Of a DNA stretch of 64,000 bases, positions 1 to 7,285 are shown piece by piece; within the stretch, counting starts at the first letter, position 1, and each line of letters opens with the position of its first letter. The notes under the pieces are model-generated. The model searched no databases and was not told the DNA's origin. It saw nothing but the letters and a program-made list of their open reading frames with translations. Both the position numbers and the translations under genes were made by a program. The DNA is from Bacillota bacterium (lineage in GTDB: Bacteria; Bacillota; Clostridia; Oscillospirales; Acutalibacteraceae): NCBI GenBank assembly GCA_023416955.1, contig JAEZGM010000012.1:23968-87967 (forward strand), in the 5' to 3' direction.

Positions 1-98
1 TCGCGCGGGGACTCCATGACAAAGTTCGCTACTTTGCGCTCGGCCTTGGTAAAAATCTTTTCGCTTCCTTGAATTTTTGAGAAAATATCCTGCGGCAT
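1..98 (-). CDS. RpiR-family transcriptional regulator, N-terminal fragment
   Basis: Only the first 32 codons lie in the window; the gene runs off the left edge. Start ATG is at 98-96, preceded by AAGGAGC about 9 bases upstream. The visible residues (SKIQGSEKIFTKAERKVANF and FVMESPR) match the first helix of the RpiR-type helix-turn-helix domain, whose family pattern is a K-x-E-x-K-V-A-x-F-I stretch followed by x-x-P. RpiR proteins pair this DNA-binding domain with a SIS sugar-phosphate sensor; the SIS part is not visible. Family call rests on this short stretch only. Confidence 0.65.
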   Translation of the reverse strand, partial: MPQDIFSKIQGSEKIFTKAERKVANFVMESPR

Positions 99-539
99 TT
101 TCACTCAGCTCCTTTTTATCGCTTTCGGGCCATATGGATAACGCCCAGCAGACCCGCCGTATTGCCAAGCGCGGGTACCCTCTATTTATAAGGTCTAGAA
201 ATAGACTAGGCTTTGGAGTTTGCATACACGCTCTAGGGCTTGTTTGTAAAATGGTTATCCGTCAGCACTCTGCCGCCCATTGCAGCATTTGTTGGAGATT
301 CCACAATTTTATTTTTTTATTATATACTGGTGAAAATATTTTTTAGTTTATCTTTGGAATATTCGTAATAAAAATTATAAATTGTCACTAAGGGCATAAA
401 ACCAATAATATTTTGTAGTTAATTTGCAATTTATAAAAATTATTCGAATAAAATTTCGTTTTTATAATATAAAATTAGATATATAAAAATTTTTTCCAAA
501 GCGATGTTATAGCCTATCCTAAATTTTCTACTGTAGAAT
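99..539. other. AT-rich intergenic region, no gene supported
   Basis: About 440 bases between the RpiR start and the end of the MmcQ-like gene. From about 300 on it is very AT-rich. An 89-codon open frame on the + strand (77-346) has no ribosome site, no recognisable domain, and overlaps the RpiR gene start, so it is not called. The stretch must hold the RpiR promoter, but no convincing -35/-10 pair was found. Confidence 0.5.
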
Positions 540-914
540 TTATGAGCGTGGAAAATATGCGTCAGGGGCCATCGCTTTCGGCAGAGTGATACGGTAGCTT
601 TGGTCAATCATGGCCCGAAGCTCGTCCTCCGGTACGTCGGCGCTGATATACACGGTATTCCAATGCTCTTTATTCATGTGATAAGCCGGTGTTACCCCGC
701 GATAGGCCTGACGAAGAAAATCCGCCTGCATCGGCTCGCATTTCAGATTGACACAAAGCCCGCCGCGCTCATAAATGAACGCAAAGCTGCGTTTGTTCGA
801 GCGGTGGCGAATCACCGCCCAAGCGCCCGCGGCATCGGGGCTGTCATCGAACGGGTAGTCTTCGTAAGCGTCGGTGTACGTCAGACAATAATCGATCAGT
901 TCCTGCCGTGTCAT
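540..914 (-). CDS. MmcQ/YjbR family protein
   Basis: A protein of about 124 residues of the MmcQ/YjbR family, a double-wing fold often annotated as DNA-binding, with no settled biochemical role. Family marks visible: an N-terminal helix, VIRHRSNKRSFAFIYE, then VNLKCEP (the family's typical LK-x-P strand turn), YHMNKEHWNTV and a C-terminal DQSYRI helix. I place the start at the internal ATG (914): it overlaps the stop of the upstream ArsC-like gene as ATGA and has GGGAGG 10 bases ahead, so the pair is likely translationally coupled. A second family member lies at 15366-15752. Confidence 0.8.
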   Translation of the reverse strand: MTRQELIDYCLTYTDAYEDYPFDDSPDAAGAWAVIRHRSNKRSFAFIYERGGLCVNLKCEPMQADFLRQAYRGVTPAYHMNKEHWNTVYISADVPEDELRAMIDQSYRITLPKAMAPDAYFPRS

Positions 915-1261
915 CGAAATGCAGCCTCCCATTCAGACTGTTTGAACCCGACAAGGACAAGCCCGTCGCCCACGAGAATGGGGCGTTTGACGAGCATGCC
1001 GTCGGTGGAGAGCAGCGCAAACTGCTCGTCCTCGCTCATGGACGGGAGTTTGTCTTTCAGGTTCAGCGCCTTGTACTGCAGCCCGCTGGTGTTGAAAAAG
1101 CGTTTCAGAGGCAAGCCGCTCAACGCATGCCACCGTCGCAGCTCCGTTTCGGATGGGCTTTCTAGTTTGATGTCACGAAGGGTATAAGAAATATCGGCTT
1201 CATTCAGCCATTTCTGCGCCTTTGCGCAGGTCGTGCATTTTGGGTAACAGATGAACAGCAT
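911..1261 (-). CDS. ArsC/Spx-family thioredoxin-fold protein
   Basis: 116 residues, the full length of the family. The N-terminal strand is followed by C9-T-T-C12 in CYPKCTTCAKA, the redox motif position of the ArsC/Spx glutaredoxin-like fold, and later KRPILVGDG, the family's conserved R-P-I loop. Such proteins are cytoplasmic reductases of uncertain substrate (YffB/Spx-like); arsenate reduction is not implied, and the likely true arsenate reductase of this window is at 58779-59186. GGAGG sits 7 bases before the ATG. The stop overlaps the start of the MmcQ-like gene (ATGA). Confidence 0.8.
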   Translation of the reverse strand: MLFICYPKCTTCAKAQKWLNEADISYTLRDIKLESPSETELRRWHALSGLPLKRFFNTSGLQYKALNLKDKLPSMSEDEQFALLSTDGMLVKRPILVGDGLVLVGFKQSEWEAAFR

Positions 1262-1365
1262 GGGAAGTCCTCCAAATTGTATTGATATATAGATTCTAAA
1301 TTTAACTCTGATTCATTTCATAAAGCATCGGATACCCGAAGTGTTCCCTTCGTTCGAATCCGGCT

Positions 1366-2007
1366 TTACGCTTTCCTGACCGGTACCCTCAATACCGTTT
1401 TCAGCTTTGCCGGATCGGCCTTTCGCGGATCAGACAAATAAATCTCATGGTGGCGGCGGATGTTACCGATATCATTGACAAGGCCGTTCTCCCGAATATA
1501 GCTTTCTATTTTTGCGACTGTCGCCGGTTCTTCATCGTATGAACCGATGTGCATGCATTGCACGCACAGGCCCTCGTCCAGCGTTTCAAGCCGGGCAGCG
1601 GAGGGGTCAACATCCTTTTTTCGCCGTGCTTCGCCGCAAGCCCACTGAAAGACCTCCGGTGTTACAAAATCCGGCTGGCGGATCATGGATACCCAGCAAA
1701 AGTCGCTTTTTCGGGAGTAGTCAACGCCATGCGAGCCGTCAGCCATCCACCACAGCCCTTCCAGCGGCGGCACAACGTAGTCAAAGTAGCCCTCCGGCGC
1801 ATTGCCGCCCATACGGCTCATTTTAATGGTATAGCTGAGGGTATAAAGCAACCCGACTGCGTTTTTGTAAGCTCCGCCCTCCTCGTTGGGGTCTCCCGCA
1901 CCGTTTACCGCGATGAATTTTATGGGCGGAAGCAGAATTTCGGCGGGTGCGGTTTTCGGTGCATACAGGTCTTTATACTCTTTTTTGTAGTCCAGTTTAT
2001 CGCTCAT
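1366..2007 (-). CDS. GyrI-like small-molecule-binding domain protein
   Basis: About 213 residues, a stand-alone GyrI-like (SOUL/heme-barrel fold) domain protein, as found in many Clostridia. Markers: LPPIKFIAVNGAGDPNEEGG near residues 28-50, PPLEGLWWMADGS, SDFCWVSMIRQPDF, and the late CMHIGSYDEEPATVAKI, the recognised G-x-Y-x-x-x-x-T segment of the family. These domains bind hydrophobic or aromatic small molecules; no DNA-binding domain is attached. I chose the ATG at 2007 (MSDKLDYKKEY) because GGAAGGA lies upstream; an ATG nine codons earlier would overlap the neighbouring gene. Confidence 0.8.
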   Translation of the reverse strand: MSDKLDYKKEYKDLYAPKTAPAEILLPPIKFIAVNGAGDPNEEGGAYKNAVGLLYTLSYTIKMSRMGGNAPEGYFDYVVPPLEGLWWMADGSHGVDYSRKSDFCWVSMIRQPDFVTPEVFQWACGEARRKKDVDPSAARLETLDEGLCVQCMHIGSYDEEPATVAKIESYIRENGLVNDIGNIRRHHEIYLSDPRKADPAKLKTVLRVPVRKA

Positions 2008-2012
2008 TTCAA

Positions 2013-2264
2013 TCAGTCCTTCCAATTCCACCATTTGAGTTTTTCGGGATCATGATGCTCGTTGGAAGCAAAATATACAGCGCAGCGGTAGACATAGAGC
2101 ACACAGCGGTCAAGCTGTACACTCCGTTCCTTACAGTCGCGAAGATACATTTGCTCCGGGTCGGCATTTTTGAGGGAAGCAATGGTAGAGTACCCCAGCC
2201 GAATCAGGTCTTTTTCCGCCTGTTTGCCCACGCCGGGAATATTCTGCAACTCGGTTTTCGACAT
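2013..2264 (-). CDS. Helix-hairpin-helix Cdd1-like protein
   Basis: A small protein (83 residues) with LQNIPGVGKQAEKDLIRLGY, a textbook helix-hairpin-helix IPGVG turn, followed by SLKNADPEQMY and a C-terminal part rich in Cys/Tyr. This layout is the 'pathogenicity locus' (Cdd1-like) family, named after a gene flanking the C. difficile PaLoc but common in harmless Firmicutes. HhH motifs usually bind DNA non-specifically. Of two in-frame ATGs the second (2264) has AAAGGAG at a normal 10-base distance; the first sits 1 base after the ribosome site. It ends 5 bases before the GyrI-like start, so the two are probably cotranscribed. Confidence 0.75.
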   Translation of the reverse strand: MSKTELQNIPGVGKQAEKDLIRLGYSTIASLKNADPEQMYLRDCKERSVQLDRCVLYVYRCAVYFASNEHHDPEKLKWWNWKD

Positions 2265-2569
2265 TTGCGCCATGCTCCTTTCTTTTAGGGCTTGTATATT
2301 TTCGCCGCGATTTCAGTCAAAAAATCCGAATAGAGTGCGCACAGCTTTCACCGTTCGGCGATTTGGCTCGGCGGCACAAGTGAAAGCCGGGCGGAAACTT
2401 ACTATTTATGTCTGTCAAATCACGGCGAATTGAAACCAGTTACACGTCACCAATAATTTCCAATATTATATTCCTTTCATCACTTGTTTTCAACCATACA
2501 ACTATAGAACCATACAACTATAGTGAGTGGAAAACATTTCGCGCTGTGCATATTCTCAGCAGGAACGAG

Positions 2570-2791
2570 GATATAATAGTCTCAAACCTAACGGTTTGAG
2601 ACATTGAGAATTTGCTGATCGCTGCCCCTCTTGCCGCTGTCGTGTCGGCGCGAATTTCCGGGAAGTCCGCAATATGATATAATAGTCTCAAACCTACGGT
2701 TTGAGCCATTGGAAAATTTGCTGTCGGGCTTCAGCCCCTCTCGCCGCTGTCGCGTCGGCGCAAATTTCATAAGTAAGGTTATGATATAATA
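2570..2791. repeat. Tandem ~106-bp interspersed repeat (two units) with extended -10 ends
   Basis: GATATAATA recurs at 2570-2578, 2676-2684 and 2783-2791, periods 106 and 107. Each unit holds the same ordered parts: AGTCTCAAACCT(A)ACGG TTTGAG (a hairpin), CATTGRRAATTTGCTG, CCCCTC, CGCCGCTGTCG-GTCGGCGC, AATTTC. The AAATTTGC and GCAAATTT segments can pair. A diverged third copy lies inverted at 27897-27996. The last GATATAATA is preceded by TG (TGATATAAT), an extended -10 promoter, 23 bases ahead of the ATG at 2814. The rest of the gap 2274-2813 shows no gene. Confidence 0.75.
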
Positions 2792-2813
2792 TAATAGAAA
2801 GGGTGATGGAACG

Positions 2814-3083
2814 ATGCGAAAGTTTATTCCAGAGCGGAAGATGAGTAAAAAAGCACAGAGCGAACTGAACCGCGCCAGGCGGAAAACATGGGGAACAATG
2901 AGCCCTGTGACCAGAAAGCCCGTGAATCCAAAAGCGTATAACAGGCGAAAGGTTCAAAAAGGAGAGGATACCTCGCTCCGTTTTGAACCTTTTCATATTT
3001 GCAGCAAAGCAGCAGGCTCCCGGGAGCCTGCTGCTTTGCTTTATCCGTATGGGGTTGTGATTTGTCGGGTTGCGTACAATTGA
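2814..3083 (+). CDS. Small basic hypothetical protein
   Basis: 89 codons. The first ~55 residues are strongly basic (RKFIPERKMSKKAQSELNR, RARRKTWGTMSPVTRKP, NPKAYNRRK) and resemble small conserved clostridial proteins of unknown role that I recall with the pattern K-A-x-x-x-L-x-x-x-R-R-x-T-W-G-x-x-P-V-T-R-K. The last ~30 codons run through a hairpin (2949-2993) and a perfect 38-bp palindrome (3003-3040), so the C-terminus is probably read-through into terminator sequence, or the gene has lost its original stop. GGTGATGG lies before the ATG and an extended -10 from the repeat lies 23 bases upstream. Function unknown. Confidence 0.45.
   Translation: MRKFIPERKMSKKAQSELNRARRKTWGTMSPVTRKPVNPKAYNRRKVQKGEDTSLRFEPFHICSKAAGSREPAALLYPYGVVICRVAYN
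3003..3040. terminator. Perfect 38-bp palindrome between convergent genes
   Basis: AGCAAAGCAGCAGGCTCCC (3003-3021) is followed directly by its exact reverse complement. It lies between the convergent small basic gene and the end of the Gfo/Idh operon. Neither side has a clean T-run, so it would be an atypical bidirectional terminator. A second inverted repeat, AAAGGTTCAAAA / TTTTGAACCTTTT, sits just upstream (2949-2993). Confidence 0.45.
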
Positions 3084-3090
3084 CCGTGAA

Positions 3091-4254
3091 TCAGTCGGAC
3101 AGCGTAACCCACGTGTTGTTCGCTTCATTGCTGTCGACACACGCATTGAAGAACTTGACTTCGTCGATCCCCATTTCAATCGTCGGGTAACCGTAGTCAC
3201 GCTCGTTGCCGATTGCTTTGCCGTCCAGCTTGTCGTAAATGGCAGTGCAGAAAGAACGGTAAATATTCGCAAAGGCCTCAGTCAGCCCCTCTGGATGTCC
3301 GCAGGGAGTGCGAACGTATTTCATACCCTCAGGGGAGGTATATTTACAGCCCCTGGAAAGAATACGGGTCGGCTCACCGCGCAGATACAGTTTCAGGTAG
3401 TTGTTTTCTTCCTCGCAAAATTCCAGCGAACCTTTTGTGCCCAGCAGCTTAATGCGCAGGGCGTTGTCATAACCGATGGCAACCTGTGAACCCCAGAACA
3501 TTCCGGAAGCACCGTTGTTGTATTTCAGAATCACTTCGAAATTATTGTCAAGCATCGTGCCCTTGCCGATGGAGTCCAGATTGGCACACACCTTTGCAAC
3601 CTTCAGACCGGTTACAAAGTTTACCCAGTTTTCCATGTGGGAACCGATGTCGGAAATGGAAGCGCCCCTGCCGGAGAGCTCGGGAAGCGACCGCCATGTT
3701 TTATTGTCTTCCGTAGTATGTTCCAGATCGTCCAGCAGCCAGTCCTGGGGATATTCCACAACGACCATCTGAATTTCGCCGATTGTTCCTTGTTTGTAAA
3801 TTTCACGGGCTTCGCGGGCCATAACGTGGCCGGTGAATGTGTGTGTTACACAGAACAGGCATCCGTTTTTCTTGGCAATCCTTTCAAGCTCCTTGCCCTG
3901 CTCTACGGTGAAGCACAGCGGCTTTTCGCAGGAAACATTGATTCCTTTTTCCAGGAAAGCCTTGGCTGTAGGGTAATGATAGTAGTTTGGCGTGCAAATA
4001 ATCACAAAGTCAATGCAGTCTTCGCGCAGCGATTCTTTTTCTGCCATATCCTCAAAAGAATCGTAAATGCGGTCGGCAGATAGACCATATTCTTTCGCCA
4101 TTTCAAGGGATTTTTCCTTATGGCGGGAAAAATAACCACCCACCAGAATCGCTTCATTGTTCAGGCGCAGCGCATCTCTATGAATGCTGCCGACACCGCC
4201 GCTGGGGCCTCCGCCCACCATTCCGTACCTCAGTTTTCTTTTGCCTTCTGACAT
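3091..4254 (-). CDS. Gfo/Idh/MocA-family oxidoreductase (lsr operon tail)
   Basis: 387 residues, full length. The N-terminal Rossmann fold shows YGMVGGGPSGGVGSIH, then FVIICTPNYYH and NVSCEKPLCF, the family's EKP motif carrying the conserved lysine; the C-terminal alpha/beta domain includes GRGASISDIGSHMENW. Members oxidise or epimerise sugars and polyols with NAD(P). It is the last gene of the - strand run lsrR-lsrK-cupin-AllA-like-HPr-like, which suggests it acts on a polyol or sugar handled with AI-2 or co-regulated with it; that link is inference. GAGGTG lies 5 bases before the ATG. Confidence 0.85.
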   Translation of the reverse strand: MSEGKRKLRYGMVGGGPSGGVGSIHRDALRLNNEAILVGGYFSRHKEKSLEMAKEYGLSADRIYDSFEDMAEKESLREDCIDFVIICTPNYYHYPTAKAFLEKGINVSCEKPLCFTVEQGKELERIAKKNGCLFCVTHTFTGHVMAREAREIYKQGTIGEIQMVVVEYPQDWLLDDLEHTTEDNKTWRSLPELSGRGASISDIGSHMENWVNFVTGLKVAKVCANLDSIGKGTMLDNNFEVILKYNNGASGMFWGSQVAIGYDNALRIKLLGTKGSLEFCEEENNYLKLYLRGEPTRILSRGCKYTSPEGMKYVRTPCGHPEGLTEAFANIYRSFCTAIYDKLDGKAIGNERDYGYPTIEMGIDEVKFFNACVDSNEANNTWVTLSD

Positions 4255-4369
4255 TCATTCACCTCATTACTGACGTTTCATCGTGTGATTTTGCCGCAAA
4301 ACGAACAGTCTTAAACTTCCCCAGCGTCATAGCGGGAACAAAACCCGTTCGCTCGCCGTCTGCTTGGTA

Positions 4370-4612
4370 TCAGCAGTCACACAGCGGAAGGTTTGTTCCT
4401 ATGTCTGCGATCTGCTTATGGAATTCTTCGTTTTCGCTGACAATAAGAATGGGCTCACTGAAATCGAGTGCGTACATGCCAATATAGCTTTTCGCGTCTA
4501 TAATGGTTTTTTCGTCCATTGAGTGCAGACCGACGCTGTCCGGGCAAAGAGAGGCATAGTACTGGATTTTTTGCAATTCAGCAATGGTATGAATTTCCTT
4601 TTTGCTAATCAT
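4370..4612 (-). CDS. HPr-like protein lacking the phospho-histidine
   Basis: 80 residues. The C-terminal half aligns by eye with PTS HPr: DAKSYIGMYALDFSEPILIVSENEEFHKQI corresponds to HPr's A-K-S46-L-x-x-L segment, beta strand and last helix. The N-terminal GLHxRPA loop with His15 is absent, replaced by ELQKIQYYASLCPD, so it cannot carry PEP-derived phosphate; a serine at the Ser46-like position is kept, as in Bacillus Crh. Ribosome site AAAGGAG. It lies two genes downstream of lsrK. In E. coli HPr binds and restrains LsrK, so this paralogue is a candidate dedicated partner (inference). Six cysteines or fewer; no signal peptide. Confidence 0.65.
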   Translation of the reverse strand: MISKKEIHTIAELQKIQYYASLCPDSVGLHSMDEKTIIDAKSYIGMYALDFSEPILIVSENEEFHKQIADIGTNLPLCDC

Positions 4613-4651
4613 AAAATCGCTCCTTTCGTAATCCTAAATAAGTTTAATCAG

Positions 4652-5146
4652 TTACAGCTCGATAGTGAGCTGTTCATCCTCTTTCAGAATAGTTTTGCAG
4701 GTGTCGTTCAGGTATGTGCGTTCGGGAAGACAAATCAGCACCGTCGCATTGTGATGCACGGGATAAGGAGCGCCGTGCCAGGCACCGGCACGGAAAAACA
4801 CCATGGTGCCCGCGGGAACCAAAAATGCTTCCAAACGGTCCAATTCCGGAGTTCCGCAGTTCGCCGGACCCGCATACAGGATCACGTCGTCGTCAAGCGG
4901 CATCATTCCTTCCATTGCGTGAGAGTGATATTCCACATCTTCAATCACGAACGGGCGGTGTTCCACCTTGAGCGAACCGAAGGCAACGGGAGCGGTGCTT
5001 TCCATTGGCGCGACCAGCATGTCCCGATAAAAGATGCAGGGTGATTCGCCGATGCCGTAGGCGTTTGCCGGGCTGCTAATATCGGCAATGGTACCATACG
5101 GTGCAAAATTTTGTGAGGTAACCAAAACCGCTTTGATGGTTTTCAT
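4652..5146 (-). CDS. AllA-like (ureidoglycolate lyase family) cupin
   Basis: 164 residues, matching the length of the ureidoglycolate lyase (AllA) family, a cupin barrel. Marks: SQNFAPYGTIAD at the N-terminus (the family's F-x-P-Y-G), VEHRPFVIEDVEYHSHAMEGMM, then VPAGTMVFFRAGAWHGAPYPV, with the H-x-x-x-P region used for binding. No allantoin genes are nearby, so the ureidoglycolate reaction is unlikely here. It sits between a second cupin and the HPr-like gene in the lsrRK operon. A role on a carbohydrate such as an AI-2 derivative is inference. AAGGGGGA precedes the ATG. Confidence 0.65.
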   Translation of the reverse strand: MKTIKAVLVTSQNFAPYGTIADISSPANAYGIGESPCIFYRDMLVAPMESTAPVAFGSLKVEHRPFVIEDVEYHSHAMEGMMPLDDDVILYAGPANCGTPELDRLEAFLVPAGTMVFFRAGAWHGAPYPVHHNATVLICLPERTYLNDTCKTILKEDEQLTIEL

Positions 5147-5245
5147 AAAAATCCCCCTTTTCTATATAGTCAGTTAACTTTAGAAAACATCCAGGAAAAT
5201 GGAGATTGCTTCTGTTTTCAAATGAACTGATAATACTCAGCCTAT

Positions 5246-5596
5246 TTAATAAGTATAATTTTCTACTTCTACCTTATCGACTTGCTGGTAGGGAGCAAGG
5301 GTAGAAACCATTTTAACGGGCTTATCATAGTTGTTGATGCAGAAATGGACTTCGCCCGGTTCAATGTGAATCAGCTGACCGGGCAGCATATGATTTACAA
5401 CACCGTCTACGACAATGTCGATTTCTCCGTTCAGAATAAAGAAGTTTTCTTCCATCACATTATGGTAATGTGCTTTAAAGCTCTGGCCGGGCATAAACTG
5501 CACCAGTGCAAAATTCATGCGGGGGCCTTTCATTAAGTATTTGGGTCCGTTGTCGCCGAAGCGGTACTCCCGCTCGTTTTCACTAATAATAAACAT
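5246..5596 (-). CDS. Small cupin protein in lsrK operon
   Basis: 116 residues, a single cupin_2 barrel. Motif 1: GQSFKAHYHNVMEENFFILNGE has the metal-binding H-x-H-x-x-x-E pattern; motif 2: PGQLIHIEPGEVHFCIN contributes the last His. Such proteins include sugar isomerases, dioxygenases and sensors. It follows lsrK after a 94-base gap that contains a long stem. Because lsrG, the P-DPD isomerase of canonical lsr operons, is absent here, this cupin is one candidate to do the isomerisation (inference). AGGAGG precedes the ATG. Confidence 0.75.
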   Translation of the reverse strand: MFIISENEREYRFGDNGPKYLMKGPRMNFALVQFMPGQSFKAHYHNVMEENFFILNGEIDIVVDGVVNHMLPGQLIHIEPGEVHFCINNYDKPVKMVSTLAPYQQVDKVEVENYTY

Positions 5597-5620
5597 ATCA
5601 AAAATCCTCCTAGTAAGTTA

Positions 5621-5683
5621 TTAGGCCTTGTTTAATATTTTATCTCGAAAATCCGTGAATTTTTAATTTTTAAACAAGGCCTA
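5621..5683 (-). promoter_or_regulatory. Long intercistronic stem between lsrK and cupin gene
   Basis: TTAGGCCTTGTTTAA (5621-5635) pairs with TTAAACAAGGCCTA (5670-5683), a 14-bp stem with a 34-base AT-rich loop. There is no T-run after it on the - strand, so it looks like an mRNA processing or stability element rather than a terminator. Confidence 0.5.
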
Positions 5684-5690
5684 GGTGAAA

Positions 5691-7256
5691 TTATAGACCG
5701 GGCGCGATCCAAAAATTATGCGTCAGCTTCTGATCGCAGAGAGAAAGCTGTGCTGCGTAAACTTTACGCCAGGAGGGGTAAAGCTCCTGATAAAGGCGAT
5801 GGGCGTCCGGGTCCGGCAGATAGGTTTTGTCCCACTGGACAAGCCTCTCGGCGGCCTCTTGGATACTCGGGTAAACGCCGACGCCATAGCCTGCAAGAAT
5901 CGCGGCGCCGAGCGCGGTGGCTTCTTTTACAACAGGCACCTGAACCGGAAGACCAAGCACATCGGAAAGGATCTGGCACCATAAGGGGCTTTTTGACGCG
6001 CCGCCGGCGAAAATAATTTTATCCGGCATATTGCCCGTCGCCTCGCGCACAAGATCAAGATGTCCTTTTGTTACCAGCGCGGTATTTTCAAGAATGGCGC
6101 GGTAAAAGGTGTACCGGTTAAATCGGGCGGGGTCCATCGCAAAGTTTGTAAAGGTCGGGGCTGCGTGCTTCCAACTCATAAAATTCATTACGTCGGAGAA
6201 AGTACACATCAAACCATTGCAGCCGGCCGGAATATCCTTTGCCTTCTGATCCATCAGGTAATAAATATCTTTTCCGGACTGATTTGCTTCCTGCTCTTCC
6301 AGCTGGCAAAAAGCGTCGCGGAACCAGCGCATCACAAGGCCGGGCTTGAACGCCAGCGCCTCATACTGCCAGACATTCGGAACGGCGTGGCAGTTTACTC
6401 TTACGCGGCAGTTAGGGTCCGTCGCCCCGGTTCCCGTATTGAACTCATACTGCCAGAAGCTTCCGCCGAAAACAGCCGCGTGATTCGGCTCAATGACACC
6501 TACTCCTATGCAGCCTAACTGGGCGTCGCCGCCGCCGACGACGACCGGAATTCCCACGGAAAGGCCGGTGTCAGCCGCGCCTTCGGCATTGACCGATGAA
6601 AGCACCGTGCCGCATTCTTTCGCTTCCGGAAAAATATCGGCCCGCAGTCCGCATCGTTTGACAATATCGGGGTCAAAGGTGCGTTTTTGCAGGTCAAACA
6701 ACCCGGAGGTAGAGCCGTTGCTCGGTTCCGCGGCGAGTACGCCTGTTAATCTGTAAATCAGCCAGTCGTTAAACATACTGATCTTTGCCACTTTTTTATA
6801 AACTTCGGGCATTTTGTTTTTAACCCAGAGAAGACGTGGAATTGCGTCAAGGGCAAAGGACTGACCCGATTCTTTATATAATTCTTTTTGAAGGTCAGGA
6901 TCCATGCGAATCAGTTCTTCCACCTCGTCATTGCTTCGCGCGTCAACGTTGGCACAGGCCCAGACCTCGCGTCCCTCGCCGTCATAAAGAACGATTCCTT
7001 CGCGCATGGAGGTTGTGGATATTGCAATGATTTCACGCGGGCTGACACCGGTGCTGCTCAGAACTTCCCTGATGCAGGTGCATGTAAGCTCCCAATTGTA
7101 ATTCCAGTTAAAATTCATGCTTCCCGGATACCGGGGGTCCTCGTCGTGCTCCCACTCACGCTGGGCGCACCCGATCTGCTGTCCGTCAATATCGAACAGC
7201 ACGGCCCGGACGCTGCCGGTGCCTGCGTCAATTGCCATTAAGTATTGCTTTCCCAT
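5691..7256 (-). CDS. lsrK: Autoinducer-2 kinase LsrK
   Basis: 521 residues, an FGGY-family kinase clearly in the LsrK branch. Residues recalled from E. coli LsrK recur along the length: LMAIDAGTGSVRAVLFD at the N-terminal phosphate loop, STTSMREGIVLYD, VWACANVDAR, AIPRLLWV, VVVGGGDAQLGC, MRWFRDAFC, FSDVMNFMSWKHAAPSF-like HAAPTF, FAGGASKSPLWCQIL, VVKEATALGAAI and the very C-terminal FWIAPGL. LsrK phosphorylates imported AI-2 (DPD) in the cytoplasm to P-DPD, the inducer of LsrR. The gene follows lsrR by 29 bases and diverges from the transporter operon. AGGGAGAGG precedes the ATG. Confidence 0.93.
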   Translation of the reverse strand: MGKQYLMAIDAGTGSVRAVLFDIDGQQIGCAQREWEHDEDPRYPGSMNFNWNYNWELTCTCIREVLSSTGVSPREIIAISTTSMREGIVLYDGEGREVWACANVDARSNDEVEELIRMDPDLQKELYKESGQSFALDAIPRLLWVKNKMPEVYKKVAKISMFNDWLIYRLTGVLAAEPSNGSTSGLFDLQKRTFDPDIVKRCGLRADIFPEAKECGTVLSSVNAEGAADTGLSVGIPVVVGGGDAQLGCIGVGVIEPNHAAVFGGSFWQYEFNTGTGATDPNCRVRVNCHAVPNVWQYEALAFKPGLVMRWFRDAFCQLEEQEANQSGKDIYYLMDQKAKDIPAGCNGLMCTFSDVMNFMSWKHAAPTFTNFAMDPARFNRYTFYRAILENTALVTKGHLDLVREATGNMPDKIIFAGGASKSPLWCQILSDVLGLPVQVPVVKEATALGAAILAGYGVGVYPSIQEAAERLVQWDKTYLPDPDAHRLYQELYPSWRKVYAAQLSLCDQKLTHNFWIAPGL

Positions 7257-7285
7257 AATAAACCTCTCCCTTTCAAAAACAGAAT

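Noticed and set aside
77..346. 89-codon + strand ORF at the left edge
   Set aside because: Overlaps the RpiR start on the other strand, lacks a ribosome site and any domain.
600..1187. 195-codon + strand ORF
   Set aside because: Antisense to the MmcQ-like and ArsC-like genes, which have motifs and coupled starts.
911..1261. Arsenate reductase linked to the ars cluster
   Set aside because: Fold family is ArsC/Spx-like but it is distant from ars genes; a bona fide ArsC exists at 58779.
2570..2791. CRISPR array
   Set aside because: Only two ~106-bp units with no spacer/repeat alternation of CRISPR size.
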